From Eutreptiella sp. 'Long Island Sound 2002' (Eukaryota; Euglenozoa; Euglenophyceae; Eutreptiales; Eutreptiaceae), in NCBI GenBank assembly GCA_964036045.1, contig OZ038385.1:37833218-37897217 (forward strand): a stretch of 64,000 nucleotides of DNA, read 5' to 3'. Position 1 is the stretch's first letter; the number at the start of each line of letters is the position of its first letter. Position numbers and translations under genes: made by a program. Of this stretch, positions 11,713-24,100 are shown in pieces. The notes beneath the pieces were generated by a model, which saw only the letters and a list, made by a program, of their open reading frames with translations, was not told the origin of the DNA and ran no database searches.

Positions 11713-12863
11713 GAGCTTGAGGATTTGAAGTGTTTTGCCAATTCTGATTCCGATTCAAGTTCTGATTTTGATTCTGATTCGGGGACGGACACCAATGACG
11801 GTGGTCCCATTTCTGAGTCTTCCTCAAGTGATGATTCCGGTGACTCCGATGATGAGCCCACTGAAGCTGTTTGGGCTAAGGCTGCCTCAGGCGTGTGGGG
11901 AATGGCCCATGTCTTTGATGAGAAGTTTTATGTTACCCCCCCCCCCCCCCTTGCGCAAGAACCCGGTAGATGCAGCCCGACTCTTACCCCATTCAGGGAG
12001 GAGGGAAGGAAAGAACTGCAAAACACTGTCAGCGTGACACGAACAATCATGGAACTGAGTTGGCAATGAAGGCCGTGAGGCAGGCGCGGCTGGAGCTAAG
12101 TGGCGGGTCCACACCTGACCAATTGAAGCCCTTGCGCAAGCACCGCCTTGTCTAAGCACCAGGACCCGGTGTGACCATCAATTTTACCGAATTTTCTGAC
12201 CACGGCTTTCACGGTCAGAAACTAGGCAAAGTGTGATTGTATGCCGATTGTAGAGGGAAAGAGGAGCTGTTTCATGCTCGTGATGAGTCCTCACGCTCAT
12301 AACATCATTCTGCTTGGGTCTCAGGCATGTGACAAGCATGAGGTGGGCAAAAAATGAATATTGAGATGGAGGAACTCTTTGCTCCAGGGGTGATTGAAAA
12401 GACCAAACACCTGAAGGGCATGGAGCAAATTCCTCACCCTTCACATGCACAATTTCCAAGCCCCTTATGCCCCTGATGGGCACTGAGGACTCCAGAACTT
12501 GCTGAAATTTGCCTGCACATTGTGTTCTAGGGCCCTGTTGCGACTATTGTGCTTAGGGTGAGGTATGGGCAGGTTTTTGGGACATGCTTTCTGTTGGTAC
12601 CGCGCGTTGCGTGGTTGCACCGCCTTGTCGAAGCACCAGGACCCGGTCTGACCGTCACTTTCCTGACCTGGCTGGTGCTTGCGCAAGGAGGGGGGGGTAC
12701 AAGGGACCACACGCAAGGCAATTTCATTCCCAAGAATTTGAAGTTGCCCGAGCCCAAACTAGCCCCTAAGCCTCAGCCAAAGGCATCTTCAAGTGGTGAG
12801 CATGTGCAATTGTTCTGCATGGTGTATGATCGCAAGAAGGGTTTCCAAGCCAAACATTTGTAG
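11713..12863 (+). CDS. acidic ORF inside TE1, split by TE2
   Basis: An open segment starts after an acceptor-like TTGTAG (ending 11712) and is rich in Asp and Ser (NSDSDSSSDFDSDSGTD), then reads VWGMAHVFDEKFYV up to 11934. There TE2 begins. On the far side of TE2 (from 12700) the frame continues with a Lys/Pro-rich segment (PKNLKLPEPKLAPKPQPK) and ends at TAG 12861-12863. Taking out TE2 and one TA copy joins the halves in the same frame with no stop, giving about 129 codons. No family was recognised; acidic N-terminal regions occur in some transposases, but the catalytic part is not seen. Confidence 0.5.
11936..12697. mobile_element. poly-C TIR element TE2 nested in TE1 (762 bp)
   Basis: The left end is about 15 C then TTGCGCAAG; the right end is CTTGCGCAAGG then a G run. 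TA flanks both sides (11934-11935 and 12698-12699). Subterminal repeats recur inside: GCACCGCCTTGTC plus AAGCACCAGGACCCGGT appears near 12140 and again near 12618. It interrupts the open frame of TE1, so it is the younger insertion. No coding capacity was found. Confidence 0.8.
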
Positions 12864-13116
12864 GGTTCGCATCCTTCATTGCTTGTGCCAACATGGGTGT
12901 GAACCTGAAATTTCCATGTTCCCAAGGTTTTCTTGTGTTTGCATGCATTTGGAAAGTGGGCAGAGGTCAAGGTGCACTCATACCATGCGCATGCGCACGT
13001 GTGTGTTGGTAGTTGTATGTGTTGCACGCAAGCTACGCCCATGTCCAAGCAACAGTGGGCGTAGGGACCGTAATAATTCCGTACATTGGCGTAGCTTATA
13101 CAAGGGGGGGAGGGTA

Positions 13117-14123
13117 CAAAGGTAGCACGCTGGGCGCGCGCCGGGCAAACATTCCTCCTCAGACCATTCACAATGATCAAATACCTTGTGCAAAGCATGT
13201 TTTAGACACTCTTCATGTGTTTTTCGCCCTATTTCGGTGTTTGGGCGGGGGTGGGGGGCTTTTGAATGGCTGAGCATCCAACGAGACCCCACTCTGCAAC
13301 AAGATGCAGAGGTTTACCAACACCGAAAGGTAATCCATATGGAGAAGGTTATAGCTGACTTGCTGACTTGCAGGTTGGTGAGGTACTGTTTTCTCGTATA
13401 TCTAGCCGAGGCAAGCTGCACTCCACTGCTCTGGAGCAGCCTGCCCTAATGGACTTGGTTTTAACATTTCCGAAAACTAGCATGGGCCCAAAAAATTTGC
13501 GTGGTAAGCTGCACAATGGGCTGTGGAATTCTTCATACCCTGGTGCATAGACCCCCTTCTCCTATTTGCCCCCTATACCATTGCCAAGACAATGTCTTTG
13601 ACTGGCCGCCTTCCTGAGGACTTTTGGTCTCCCCCACCTGTACTCGATGTTGTTGATGAGGTGCGCCCCCAAAAAGGTCTTACGGCGGAGCTTCCTATTA
13701 TTGGTTGCTAATGGGCCGGTGCTTCCTGGGGGCCCAGTGACGGAGTGTCCCACCCCTGCGACCGCCGAGTGTGCAATTGATTGCTTTTTTTTTTTTTTTT
13801 TGCAGATTTTGCATTGGAATGACCATATGGATTTTGCTACCCCTAGCTGGTCCGGGGAGGTAGGAGATGATATGATTTTCACCTTGCACCGGATGGTGGC
13901 TGGGTGATGCTAATTTATGGCCTGAGTTTGGGTTGTGGCATACATACCACGCCTCATGGTGCTTCGTGCTGCGCTTTAGGTGTTGGGCCAGAGTTGGGGG
14001 CATTTCTGCTTCTGGCTGTTGCTGCAACTGATGTTCCATAAGGTTCCTTGGTCATTCTGTCTCGGGTCATCAGTGTGTTAACAAAATGGCCTACTCAATG
14101 TGACGTGTTGACTTCTCGACCCA
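13117..14123. other. possible exon fragments, family unknown
   Basis: A frame at 13523-13711 encodes an aromatic-rich peptide (FIPWCIDPLLLFAPYTIAK). A 17-base T run followed by GCAG at 13802-13805 looks like a strong splice acceptor, followed by ILHWNDHMDFATPSWSGE and a GTAGGA donor. These could be exons of a decayed element or a real gene; the parts do not join into anything I recognise. Confidence 0.3.
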
Positions 14124-15135
14124 ATGCAGCTTGTGGTGTTAGGGTTGGCCTCCCTACTCGTTGGGGTCCATGGCATTGACCCTTGCTTGAGGACGTGGCC
14201 CAATTCTAAGCAACACCAAGGCACCGTTAAAGTGATGTATTTCCAATGGTGGTCGTCTGAAGTGATTAACTATATTTTCGGCATCATCATGCGCGATGTT
14301 ATGGGATACGATGTGGAGATGGTTTCATCAACCCCCTTACAGGTGTGCATGTTGCGTCGCACGAGGGCACATTCCTCCATTTTTGGAGACGCATTGGGCT
14401 GAGTGTATGACAATTGATTTTCGCTGTGGATGCACCTCGGCCATAAAACATATCATACCAGCGCCCCTAATGTGCAAGCCCACAACCCTTGCAACTAAAG
14501 AACGCACACGGCGAAATTCGCCGGGACAACCTTCTGCACCATTGCAAACATGATTAGGGTCTCAAAGAAGCAACCTCTTAATGTACGATGGTGTGGCGAT
14601 GGTGAGGACTGGCCCTAATCTCACCCGGAGAAAACTGCGCAACCATCCTTTATGATAAACTTGTCCAAAGAAAGTGTCCACGAGCGAAAATCCGCCACTT
14701 TGGTGACTTGCACTCTTCTTATGTTCTCCGTTGGCTGAAGTACCTCATATTAAGTGAGCCCCTGTGATCTACAGCGTGCTCACTCTCCAAGTGGACATCT
14801 TGGCATTCTGGTTTGAACTCGCAGCTTGGTCTATACCACAACACAATGCGGCTGCAGAGCCCGCAGACACCCATCGTTGGAACGCTTGGGCTCTTTGGGG
14901 CTTCAGCCCACCAATGCTTTTCACCGCATTCGTAGATTTCAACTGTGCAGCATTCGAAACGCAAACCCCCTACAACAGTGTACCACCTCCATCCGCCAGG
15001 GAGTGTACACGGGTGGCCATGCGTCGGGCTTCGAAAGGGTTGGAATTGGATGGCACGGCGTGGCACAATTTGAGCGTGAACCAACAGAATCCGTTTGGGC
15101 TATTTTTCGAAGAAGATGCCGGTAACAGTGGGTAA
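14124..15135 (+). CDS. possible substrate-binding-like secreted protein (2 exons)
   Basis: The first exon, 14124-14342, starts with a signal-peptide-like sequence (MQLVVLGLASLLVGVHG), then VKVMYFQWWSSEVINYIFGI and VMGYDVEMV, and ends in phase at CAG before GTGTGC. The pattern of a short beta strand, a W(S/T)SE-like turn, a helix and GY-V-(V/E) resembles the start of glycine-betaine/proline ABC-type substrate-binding domains found in several algae. A second open segment from about 14775 to TAA/TAG near 15135 carries VDILAFWFELAAW, which could be the next conserved block. The borders do not fit in phase directly, so a middle exon in 14343-14770 would be needed. The family call is weak; it may be a pseudogene. 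Confidence 0.3.
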
Positions 15136-15993
15136 TTAGTATGTGACAAGAGTTTTAGTAGCTAAAGAGCCCCAGGGGTGGGGGGGGTATTCGTGTGTAG
15201 GCAGGCACAAGCACGGAAAAACAAACCACAAATTCTTGAAACCATTCAACACATAGCTTGTGTCAATGGTGCTTCATCGAAGCGAAAGTCAAGGCCTTGT
15301 TTGTGCAAGTGGCAAAGCCCTGTTTGGAGCACACGCATTGAAATGCAATGGGACTGAACAAATGGGGAGCAGTCATCACGATTGCCTTCATGGCTGTACC
15401 CCATTCAGAAGTGCACCTCACACACGAACTACATACCATTCACACCATCACACGTCATCTGCACCACCAGCCAACACCCGCCCACCTGCAGCCCCTCTTC
15501 CATCCTCCCCGAATTATCCCGAGCCGAACATTGCTGCATATGCATACCAGGACGTGCATGTGTGGAGCGCTTCGTGACCTGCTTACGGCCCAAATTATCC
15601 CTCCCCGCTCCGTCAACTTCTCCCAAGCACCACCAGCAAAACAATCAGTCTGCCACAACTCGGATCACATACCCTTGGCCCACTCCTGTGCCCCCCCCCC
15701 CCCCCCAGTCTCCCCCAGCCCATCACCCGCAGCTGACATCCGACCCCCATCAGCGCCCACCCACAGCCACACCTCCTCCCTCCATCAGTCCAGCCCCCCC
15801 TCCCCCCCCAAGGAGGCAGGAGCACGGGGGGTTGGGCGGGTCGATGGGGAGTGCGCAGCAACAGCCCCCCCCCCCCCCCCCCCCCAGAGCCAGGAGGGCA
15901 GCAGCCGAGTGTCACGGCAAGCTGGCCCCTGACCCCGGCCCTAAACACGGGGAGCGTGAGGGAGCGGCCCGCCAGCCACTCCCGATACCGTAG
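15136..15993. other. no gene recognised; C runs
   Basis: Pro-rich open frames arise from C-rich sequence (C runs at about 15692-15708 and 15866-15885). There is no domain. G-rich 15176-15190 ends in TA and may be a lone right end of a poly-C TIR element. Confidence 0.45.
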
Positions 15994-15996
15994 GGC

Positions 15997-16104
15997 ATAC
16001 CATACCATACCATACCATACCATACCATACCATACCATACCATACCATACCATACCATACCATACCATACCATACCATACCATACCATACCATACCATAC
16101 CATA
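15997..16104. repeat. CCATA satellite (copy 1)
   Basis: About 21 perfect copies of CCATA. The sequence directly after it (TAGCGGAGTCCCCCCCGGCG and onward) is the same as after the CCATA tract ending at 29355, so tract and flank were duplicated together. Confidence 0.97.
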
Positions 16105-16970
16105 TAGCGGAGTCCCCCCCGGCGAATCCGAGGTTCTTCCTCGAAGGGGCCCACGAGCCCAGGGGACGCCACCGGGTTTTTACGGCCAAGCCGGACGGAG
16201 CTCCCACCGGCGACCCCCCCCCCCCCGCACATGGGAGGGTGCACACAACAACCGCCAGCCCCCCCCCCCCCCCCACAGCCCCCCCAAAAAAGGGACTCCG
16301 GCGCGGAGGGTTGGGGATATAGTCCCATGCCGCGCGGCCATGAATCGACATGGCCCTATACCGGGCGATACACGCCCTCCCCCCCCCTCGCTCAAGAGGG
16401 GCCCCCGTCGTCCCCCGGGCAGGGAGCACCCCCCCCCCCCCCCCCTCAAGGAACGGCCGCCCTCGGGAGCCCTCGCCCAGCCCCCGGGGGCCTCTCGGGG
16501 TTCGCCCCCGAGCCCGCCCGGCCCTTCCACGCCCCCCCTCACCAGCCGCAGCCCAGAGGCCCGCCCGGTCTCCCCCGCGCCGGCTCACAACCACCAGGGA
16601 CCCGGGCCCCGGAGCCCCGGTGCCCAGCCCCGCCCGCCCCCCGGTATCCCTCCGGCGGGGCCCGTCCCGGTCCGGTTCGGCCGCGAGGGGACGGCGTGGC
16701 GCTCCCCCCCGCCTCCACCAGGATTCGCCCCCGTGGATGATGCTCGGTGGGATTCGTCCCCGCCGAGCGGGGTGCGGGCCCCACCGCTGACCGCGGCCCC
16801 CCCGACACCTCGAGCGCCCCGGGCTCCCCGGCCGACTTTGGCCAGCCCCAGCCGCTCCTCCGCCCGGTCGGCCGCACGGTGACGCTCTGCGGCTGAGCTC
16901 ACCGCACCCCCGTCCCCCTCGCGCGCGCACCCACCCACCAGCCCACAGCCCCCCCCCCCCCCCCCAACGT
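16105..16970. repeat. C-rich block Y, copy A (full length)
   Basis: This block recurs at 25461-26006 and 28218-28764 (right-hand 546 bp) and, more diverged, at 29356-30130. Landmarks are GCAGGGAGCA before a C run, CCGGTATCCCTCCGGCGG, CGTGGATGATGCTCGG and a final C run. Long Pro/Arg-rich frames on both strands are compositional. Function unknown. Confidence 0.85.
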
Positions 16971-18159
16971 GCACGCCGTGCCCCCACCGCCCCCCCACTC
17001 TCCCGCCCCTCCTCTCTCAGGTAGCTAAGCCCCCGAGGTGGGCTGCCGCAGCCGCCGACGGACGGCCGCCTTACGAACAAGAGGACCCCCCGCACGCGGT
17101 GGGGGTCCAGGCCTTGCACCCCTTCCCCCTGCCACACGCATCATGGCGTTGCATGTGTCATACCTCCCTCCCTGTGCACCATGTGTCATGGCCGCGAGTG
17201 GCCTTTGCCTCCCCTCCCCCACACCGAAACCGCAGGGGGGGGGGCCGAAGGCCCCTGGGTGGGGCCCCCAGAACCCCTGCAGCTGCGCCTCCCGACTGGA
17301 GGGTGGTGGGGCCCGCCGGTGCGCGGTACGAGCCCCCGCCACCCTCCAACCGCCTGCCGCGACCCCCTGACCCCCCCCCTGTCCCCCACCCCGGCTGGGG
17401 CGGCGCGGCCCGCGCGTGCGGTACGAGCCCGCGCCGCCCCTTGTTGCATAATACGGGCAGTGCGGGCCGCCAGGAGAGCGGAGGGGCCCCGCACTGCCCC
17501 GAGCGCCCCCCCCCCACGGTAGCTGGCGCTAAAGGCCAACCGGCGCCTGGCGGGCTGTTGTGCAGGGGGGGCGAGGCGACCGGGCGCTTCGTACCCGCCC
17601 CCAACGGGGGTCTGTACCCACGGCACCGGGCACAGACACCCGTTGGGAGGTAGCCACACCACCACCCACCACAGCACCACGGCCACGGGAGGAAGGGAAT
17701 AGCCCCGGGCAACGGCCTCCCCCAGGCCGAGGGAAGGTGCCGACCGCCAGGCTCATCCTGGCCCCCCATTTCCTCTTCATTGTCATCCCCCTTGGCCGTC
17801 CCGGCCCACAGTCCCCGCGGCGGGTAAGTTCCTGGGGTAGAACCCTAAGAACTTCGGTGACGGAAACACAGGTCGTGGTTTCGCACCCCACGGACCCCAG
17901 GGCACCCCGGCCATCCCAGCCAGGGATAACCCGCCGCCAGCGCCCCAGCCCCCATCCCCAGGCTTTCCGGCCTCAGTTCCCCGCGTCTTCCTCGCCACAT
18001 CCTCGTAGTGAAAGGCTAGGTAGCAGGCCACACCCCCACACCACCCCACGGCACGCCCCCACGCACCCCACGCCGCCCCCGACCGCCCACCAGGGGCCCG
18101 ACTCTGGACCGTTGTCTGTCGAGCAGGCCCCACACCCCCCGCCGCCCTCACGCCACCCC
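16971..18159. other. C-rich sequence, no gene recognised
   Basis: No supportable exon. A GGTAAGTTCC donor-like string at about 17822 and TTCTACCC-like strings suggest splice-signal-like sequence, but no coding segment accompanies them. Confidence 0.45.
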
Positions 18160-21100
18160 TTCCTCTACCCTACACGACAGCCCCACGCCGCTGCGCCCCT
18201 GCGCAGCCCCACACTGCTGCGCCCCTGCGTGGCCCCGCGCTGCTGCGCCCCTGCACAGCCCCATGCTGCCGCGCCGATGCGCAGCCCCATGCTGCGCCCC
18301 TTTGCATCCCCACGCTGCTGCACCCCTGCGCAGCCCCACGCTGCAGCGCCCCCGCGCGGCCCCGCGCTGCTGCGCCCCTGCACAGCCCTCGCTGCTGCGC
18401 CCATGCGCGGCCCCACGCCACTGCGCCCCCGCGCAGCCCACACTGCCGCGCCCGTGCGCGGCCCCACGCTGCTGCGCCCCTGCGCAGCCCCACGCTGCGC
18501 CCCTAGGCAGCCACATACAACACCTTTGCGCAGCCCCACGCTGCTGCGCCCCTGTGCAGCCCCACACTGCGCCCAAGCGCAGCCCCACGCTGCTGCGCCC
18601 CTGCGCAGCTCCGCGCCGCGCCCATACGCGGCCCCATGATGCGCCCCTGCGCAGCCTCCCACCACTGCGCCGCCGCTCGCTGCGCCCTGCGCAGCCCCAC
18701 GCTGCTGCGCTCCTGCGCGGCCCCACGCTGCGCCCCTCCACGGCCCCACGCTGCCCCCCGGGGCTGCTCCGCGCTGCGTCCCTGCGCAGCCCCACGCTGC
18801 TGCGCCCCCGCGCAGCCCCACGCTGCGCCCCTGCGCAGCGCCCGCACTGCGGCCCCTGTACAGCCACACGCTGCGCCCCCAGCGCACCCCATGCCGCTGC
18901 GCCCCTACACAGCCCCCCACCGCTGCGCCGCCCCACACAGCTGCTCTGCGCAGCCCCACGCTGCTGCACCCTGCGCAGCTCCGCGCCGCGCCCATACGCG
19001 GCCCCATGATGCGCCCCTGCGCAGCCTCCCACCACTGCGCCGCCGCTCGCTGCGCCCCTGCGCAGCCCCACGCTGCTGCGCCCCTGCGCAGCCCCAAGCT
19101 GCGCCCCTCCACGGCCCCACGCTGCCCCCCGGGGCTGCTCCGCGGCTGCGCCCCTGCGCAGCCCCACGCTGCTGCGCCCCTGCGCAGCCCCACGCTGCGC
19201 CCCTGCTCAGCCCCGCGCTGCGCCCCTGCGCAGCCCCACACTACTGCGCCCCTGCGCAGCCCCACGTTACGCCCCTGCTCAGCCCCGCGCTGCGCCCCTG
19301 CGCCGCCCCACGCTGCGCCCCTGCGCAGCCCCGCACTGCACCCCTGTACAGCCACACGCTGCGCCCCAGCGCACCCCCGTGCCGCTGCGCCCCTACACAG
19401 CCCCCCCCAACCACTGCGCCGCCCCACACAGCTGCTCTGCGCAGCCCCACGCTGCTGCACCCCTGCCGCAGCTCCGCGTCGCGCCCATACGCGGCCCCGG
19501 TGATGCGCCCCTGCGCAGCCTCCTACCACTGCGCCGCCCCACACAGCTGCTCTGCGCAGCCCCACACTGCTGCGCCCCTGCGCAGCCCCACGCTGCTGCA
19601 CCCCTGCGCAGCCCCACGCTGCTGCACCCCTGCGCGGCCACACGCTGCTGCGCCCCTGCGCAGCCCCACGCTGCGCCCCTGCGCGGCCCCACGCTACGCC
19701 CCTGCGCAGCCCCGCGCTGCTGCGCCCCTGTGCAGCCCCACGCTGCCCTCCAGCGCAGCCCCACGCTGCTGCGCCCCTGCGCAGCCCCACGCTGCCCTCC
19801 AGCGCAGCCCCACGCTGCTGCGCCCCCGCGCAGCCCCACGCTGCCCTCCAGCGCAGCCCCACGCTGCTGCGCCCCTGCGCAGCCCCACGCTGCCCTCCAG
19901 CGCAGCCCCGCGCTGCTGCGCCCCTGCGCAGCCCCACGCTGCACTCCAGCGCAGCCCCACGCTGCTGCGCCCCTACGCAGCCCCAGGTTGCTGCGCCCAC
20001 GCTGCTACGCCCCTGCACAGCCCCACGCTGCTGCGCCCCTGCGCAGCCCCACGCTGCACTCCAGCGCAGCCCCATGCTGCTGCGCCCCTACGCAGCCCCA
20101 CGCTGCACTCCAGCGCAGCCCCACGCTGCTGCGCCCCTGCCCAGCCCCGGGCTGCTGCGCCCCTGCGCAGCCCCACGCTACTGCGCCCCTGCCCAGCCCC
20201 GCGCTGCTGCGCTCCTACGCAGCACCACGCTGCTGCGCCCTTGCGCAGCCCCACGCTGCCCTCCAGCGCAGCCCCAGGCTGCTGCGCCCATGCGCAGCCC
20301 CAGGTTGCTGCGCCCACGCTGCTACGCCCCTGCACGGCCCCACGCTGCTGCGCCCCTGCGCAGCCCCACGCTGCCCTCCAGCGCAGCCCCACGCTGCTGC
20401 TCCCCTGCACAGCCCCGCGCTGCTACGCCCCTGCGCAGCCCCACGCTGCGCTCCAGCACAGCCCCACGCTGCTGCGCCCCTGCGCAGCCCCAGGTTGCTG
20501 CGCCCACGCTGCTACGCCCCTGCACAGCCCCACGCTGCTGCGCCCCTGCACAGCCCTGGCTGCCGCGCCCCTGTGCAGCCCCACGCTACTGCGCCCCTGC
20601 CCAGCCCCGGGCTGCTGCGCCCCTGCGCAGCCCCACGCTGCTGCTCCCTTGCGCGGCCCCACGCTGTTGCGCCCCTGCGCAACCCCGCGCTGCGCCCCTG
20701 CGCAGCCCCGCGCTGCGCCCCTGCGCGGCCCCACGCTGCGCCCCTGCGCAACCCCGCGCTGCGCCCCTGCAGCCCCGCACTGCTACGCCCCTGCGCCGCC
20801 CCAAACCGTTGCGCCCCTACGCAGCCCCACGCTGCGCCCCTACGCGGCCCCACGCTGCGGCGCCCCTGCACGGTCCCATGCCGCGCCCCGGCGCGGCCCC
20901 ACGCTGCTACGCCCCTGCGCGGCCCCGCGCCGCGCCCCTGCACGGCCCCATGCCAAGCCCATACGCGGCCCCACGCTGCACTCCTGCGCGGCCCCACGCT
21001 GCGCCCCTGCCCAGCCCCGCGCTGCGCCCCTGCACAGCCCCACGCGGCTGCTCCCCTGCGCGGCCCCACGCTGCTGCGCCCCTGCGCAACCCCGCGCTTC

Positions 21101-24100
21101 GCATCTGCGCTGCACCACGCTGCACCCCTGCGCAGCCCCGCACTGCGCCCCTGCGCAGCCCCGCACTGCTGCGCCCCTGCGCCGCACCACGCTGCGCCCC
21201 TACGCAGCCCCACGCTGCGCCCCTACGCAGCCCCACGCTGCTGCGCCCCTTCACGGCCCCATACCACGCCCCGGCGCAGCCCCACGCTGCTGCGCCCCTG
21301 CGCAGCCCCACGCTGCTGCGCCCCTGCGCGGCCCCGCGCCGCGCCCCTGCACGGCCCCTTGCCGCGCCCCCGCGCAGCCCCGCGCTGCTACGCCCCTGCG
21401 CGGCCCCGTGCTGCTGCTCCCCTGCGCGGCCCCACTCTGCTGCTCCCCTGCGCAGCCCCGCGCTGCGCCCCTGCGCAGCCCCACACTGCTGCGCCCCGGC
21501 GCTGCCCCACGCTGCGCCCCTGCGCAGCCCCATGCTGCGCCCCTACGCGGCCCCACGCTGCGCCCCTGCGCAGCCCCACGCTGCTGCACCCCTCCACGGC
21601 CCCATGCCGCGCCCATGCGCGGCCCCGCGCTGCGCCCCTGCGCAGCCCCACGCTGCTGCGCCCCTGCGCAGCCCCGCGCTACGCCCTTGCGCAGCCCCAC
21701 ACTGCTGCGCCCCTGCGCCGCCCCACGCTGCAGCGCCCCTGCGCCGCACCACGCTGCGCCCCTGCGCAGCCCCGTGCTGCGCCCCTACTCAGCCCCACGC
21801 TGCGCAGCCCCATGCTGCTGCGCCCCTTCACGGCCCCATGCCGCGCCCCGGCGCAGCCCCACGCTGCTGCGCCCCCGCGCAGCCCCACGCTGCGCCCCTG
21901 CGCAGCCCCACGCTGCTACGCCCCTGCACGGCCCCTTGCCGCGCCCCCGCGCAGCCCCTTGCCGCGCCCCCGCGCAGCCCCACGCTGCGCCCCTGCCCAG
22001 CCCAACGCTGCTGCGCCCCTACGCAGCCCCCCACTGCGCCCCATTCGCGGCCCCACGCTACGCCCCGGCGCAGCCCCGCGCTGCTACGCCCCTGCGCAGC
22101 CCCATGCTGCTGCGCCCCTTCACGGCCCCGCGCCGCGCCCCTTCACGGCCCCATGCCGCGCCCGTACGCGGCCCCACGCTGCGCCCCTGCGCAGCCCTAC
22201 GCAGCCCCACGCTGCGCCCCTGCGCAGCCCCACGCTGCTGCACCCCTCCACGGCCCCATGCCGCGCCCATGCGCGGCCCCGCGCTGCGCCCCTGCGCAGC
22301 CCCACGCTGCTGCGCCCCTGCGCAGCCCCGCGCTGCGCCCCCCGCGCAGCCCCACACTGCTGCGCCCCTGCGCCGCCCCACACTGCTGCGCCCCTGCGCC
22401 GCACCGCGCTGCGCCCCTGCGCAGCCCCACGCTGCGCCCCTACTCAGCCCCACGCTGCGCCCCTACGCAGCCCCACGCTGCAGCGCCCCTTCACGGCCCC
22501 ATGCCGCGCCCCGGCGCAGCCCCACGCTGCTGCGCCCCTCCACGGCCCCATGCCGCGCCCATGCGCGGCCCCGCGCTGCGCCCCTGCGCAGCCCCACGCT
22601 GCTGCGCCCCTGCGCAGCCCCGCGCTGCGCCCCCGCGCAGCCCCACACTGCTGCGCCCCTGCGCCGCACCGCGCTGCGCCCCTGCGCAGCCCCACGCTGC
22701 GCCCCTACTCAGCCCCACGCTGCGCCCCTGCGCAGCCCCACGCTGCAGCGCCCCTTCACGGCCCCATGCCGCGCCCCGGCGCAGCCCCACGCTGCTGCAC
22801 CCCTCCACGGCCCCATGCCGCGCCCATGCGCGGCCCCGCGCCGCGCCCCTGCGCAGCCCCACGCTGCTGCGCCCCTGCGCAGCCCCGCGCTGCGCCCCCG
22901 CGCAGCCCCACACTGCTTCGCCCCTACTCAGCCCCACGCTGCGCCCCTGCGCAGCCCCACGCTGCAGCGCCCCTTGACGGCCCCATGCCGCGCCCCGGCG
23001 CAGCCCCACGCTGCTGCGCCCCTGCGCAGCCCCGCGCTGCGCCCCTCCACGGCCCCATGCCGCGCCCATGCGCGGCCCCGCGCTGCGCCCCTGCGCAGCC
23101 CCACGCTGCTGCGCCCCTGCGCAGCCCCGCGCTACGCCCCTGCGCAGCCCCACACTGCTGCGCCCCTGCGCCGCCCCACACTGCTGCGCCCCTGCGCCGC
23201 ACCGCGCTGCGCCCCTGCGCAGCCCCACGCTGCGCCCCTACTCAGCCCCACGCTGCGCCCCTGCGCAGCCCCACGCTGCAGCGCCCCTTCACGGCCCCAT
23301 GCCGCGCCCCGGCGCAGCCCCACGCTGCTGCGCCCCTCCACGGCCCCATGCCGCGCCCATGCGCGGCCCCGCGCTGCGCCCCTGCGCAGCCCCACGCTGC
23401 TGCGCCCCTGCGCAGCCCCGCGCTGCGCCCCTACTCAGCCCCACGCTGCGCAGCCCCATGCTGCTGCGCCCCTTCACGGCCCCATGCCGCGCCCCGGCGC
23501 AGCCCCACGCTGCTGCGCCCCTGCGCAGCCCCGCGCTGCGCCCCTCCACGGCCCCATGCCGCGCCCATGCGCGGCCCCGCGCTGCGCCCCTGCGCAGCCC
23601 CACGCTGCTGCGCCCCTGCGCAGCCCCGCGCTACGCCCCTGCGCAGCCCCACACTGCTGCGCCCCTGCGCCGCCCCACACTGCTGCGCCCCTGCGCCGCC
23701 CCACACTGCTGCGCCCCTGCGCCGCACCACGCTGCGCCCCTGCGCAGCCCCGTGCTGTGCCCCTACTCAGCCCCACGCTGCGCAGCCCCATGCTGCTGCG
23801 CCCCTTCACGGCCCCACGCTGCCCTCCAGCGCAGCCCCACGCTGCTGCGCCCCTGCGCAGCCCCACGCTGCGCCCCTGCGCAGCCCCACGCTGCTACGCC
23901 CCTGCACGGCCCCTTGCCGCGCCCCCGCGCAGCCCCTTGCCGCGCCCCCGCGCGGCCCCACGCTGCGCCCCTGCCCAGCCCAGCGCTGCTGCGCCCCTAC
24001 GCAGCCCCCCGCTGCGCCCCATTCGCGGCCCCACGCTACGCCCCGGCGCAGCCCCGCGCTGCTACGCCCCTGCGCAGCCCCACGCTGCTGCGCCCCTGCG

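Larger units (their letters stand above)
11549..13114. mobile_element. poly-C TIR element TE1 (1.57 kb, contains TE2)
   Basis: The left end is a C-rich run followed by CTTGTATAAGCTACGCC. The right end is the exact inverse, GGCGTAGCTTATACAAG, followed by a G run. Both ends are flanked by TA (11547-11548 and 13115-13116), as for a TA target duplication. The subterminal 100 bp on each side match the ends of the 396-bp element at 57415-57810, which is therefore a short relative. Inside lies an acidic open frame split by TE2. No transposase motif was recognised, so it is probably non-autonomous. TA duplication is typical of Tc1/mariner-like transposons, but the superfamily is only inferred. Confidence 0.75.

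Noticed and set aside
11932-12703. TE2 as a standard GT-AG intron (GT at 11932, AG at 12702)
   Set aside because: This join shifts the frame and meets a stop soon after, whereas the TA-based join keeps the frame open.
16105-16882. Long Pro/Arg-rich frames in block Y on both strands
   Set aside because: They are open in several frames at once and not conserved between copies in a coding manner; C-rich composition explains them.
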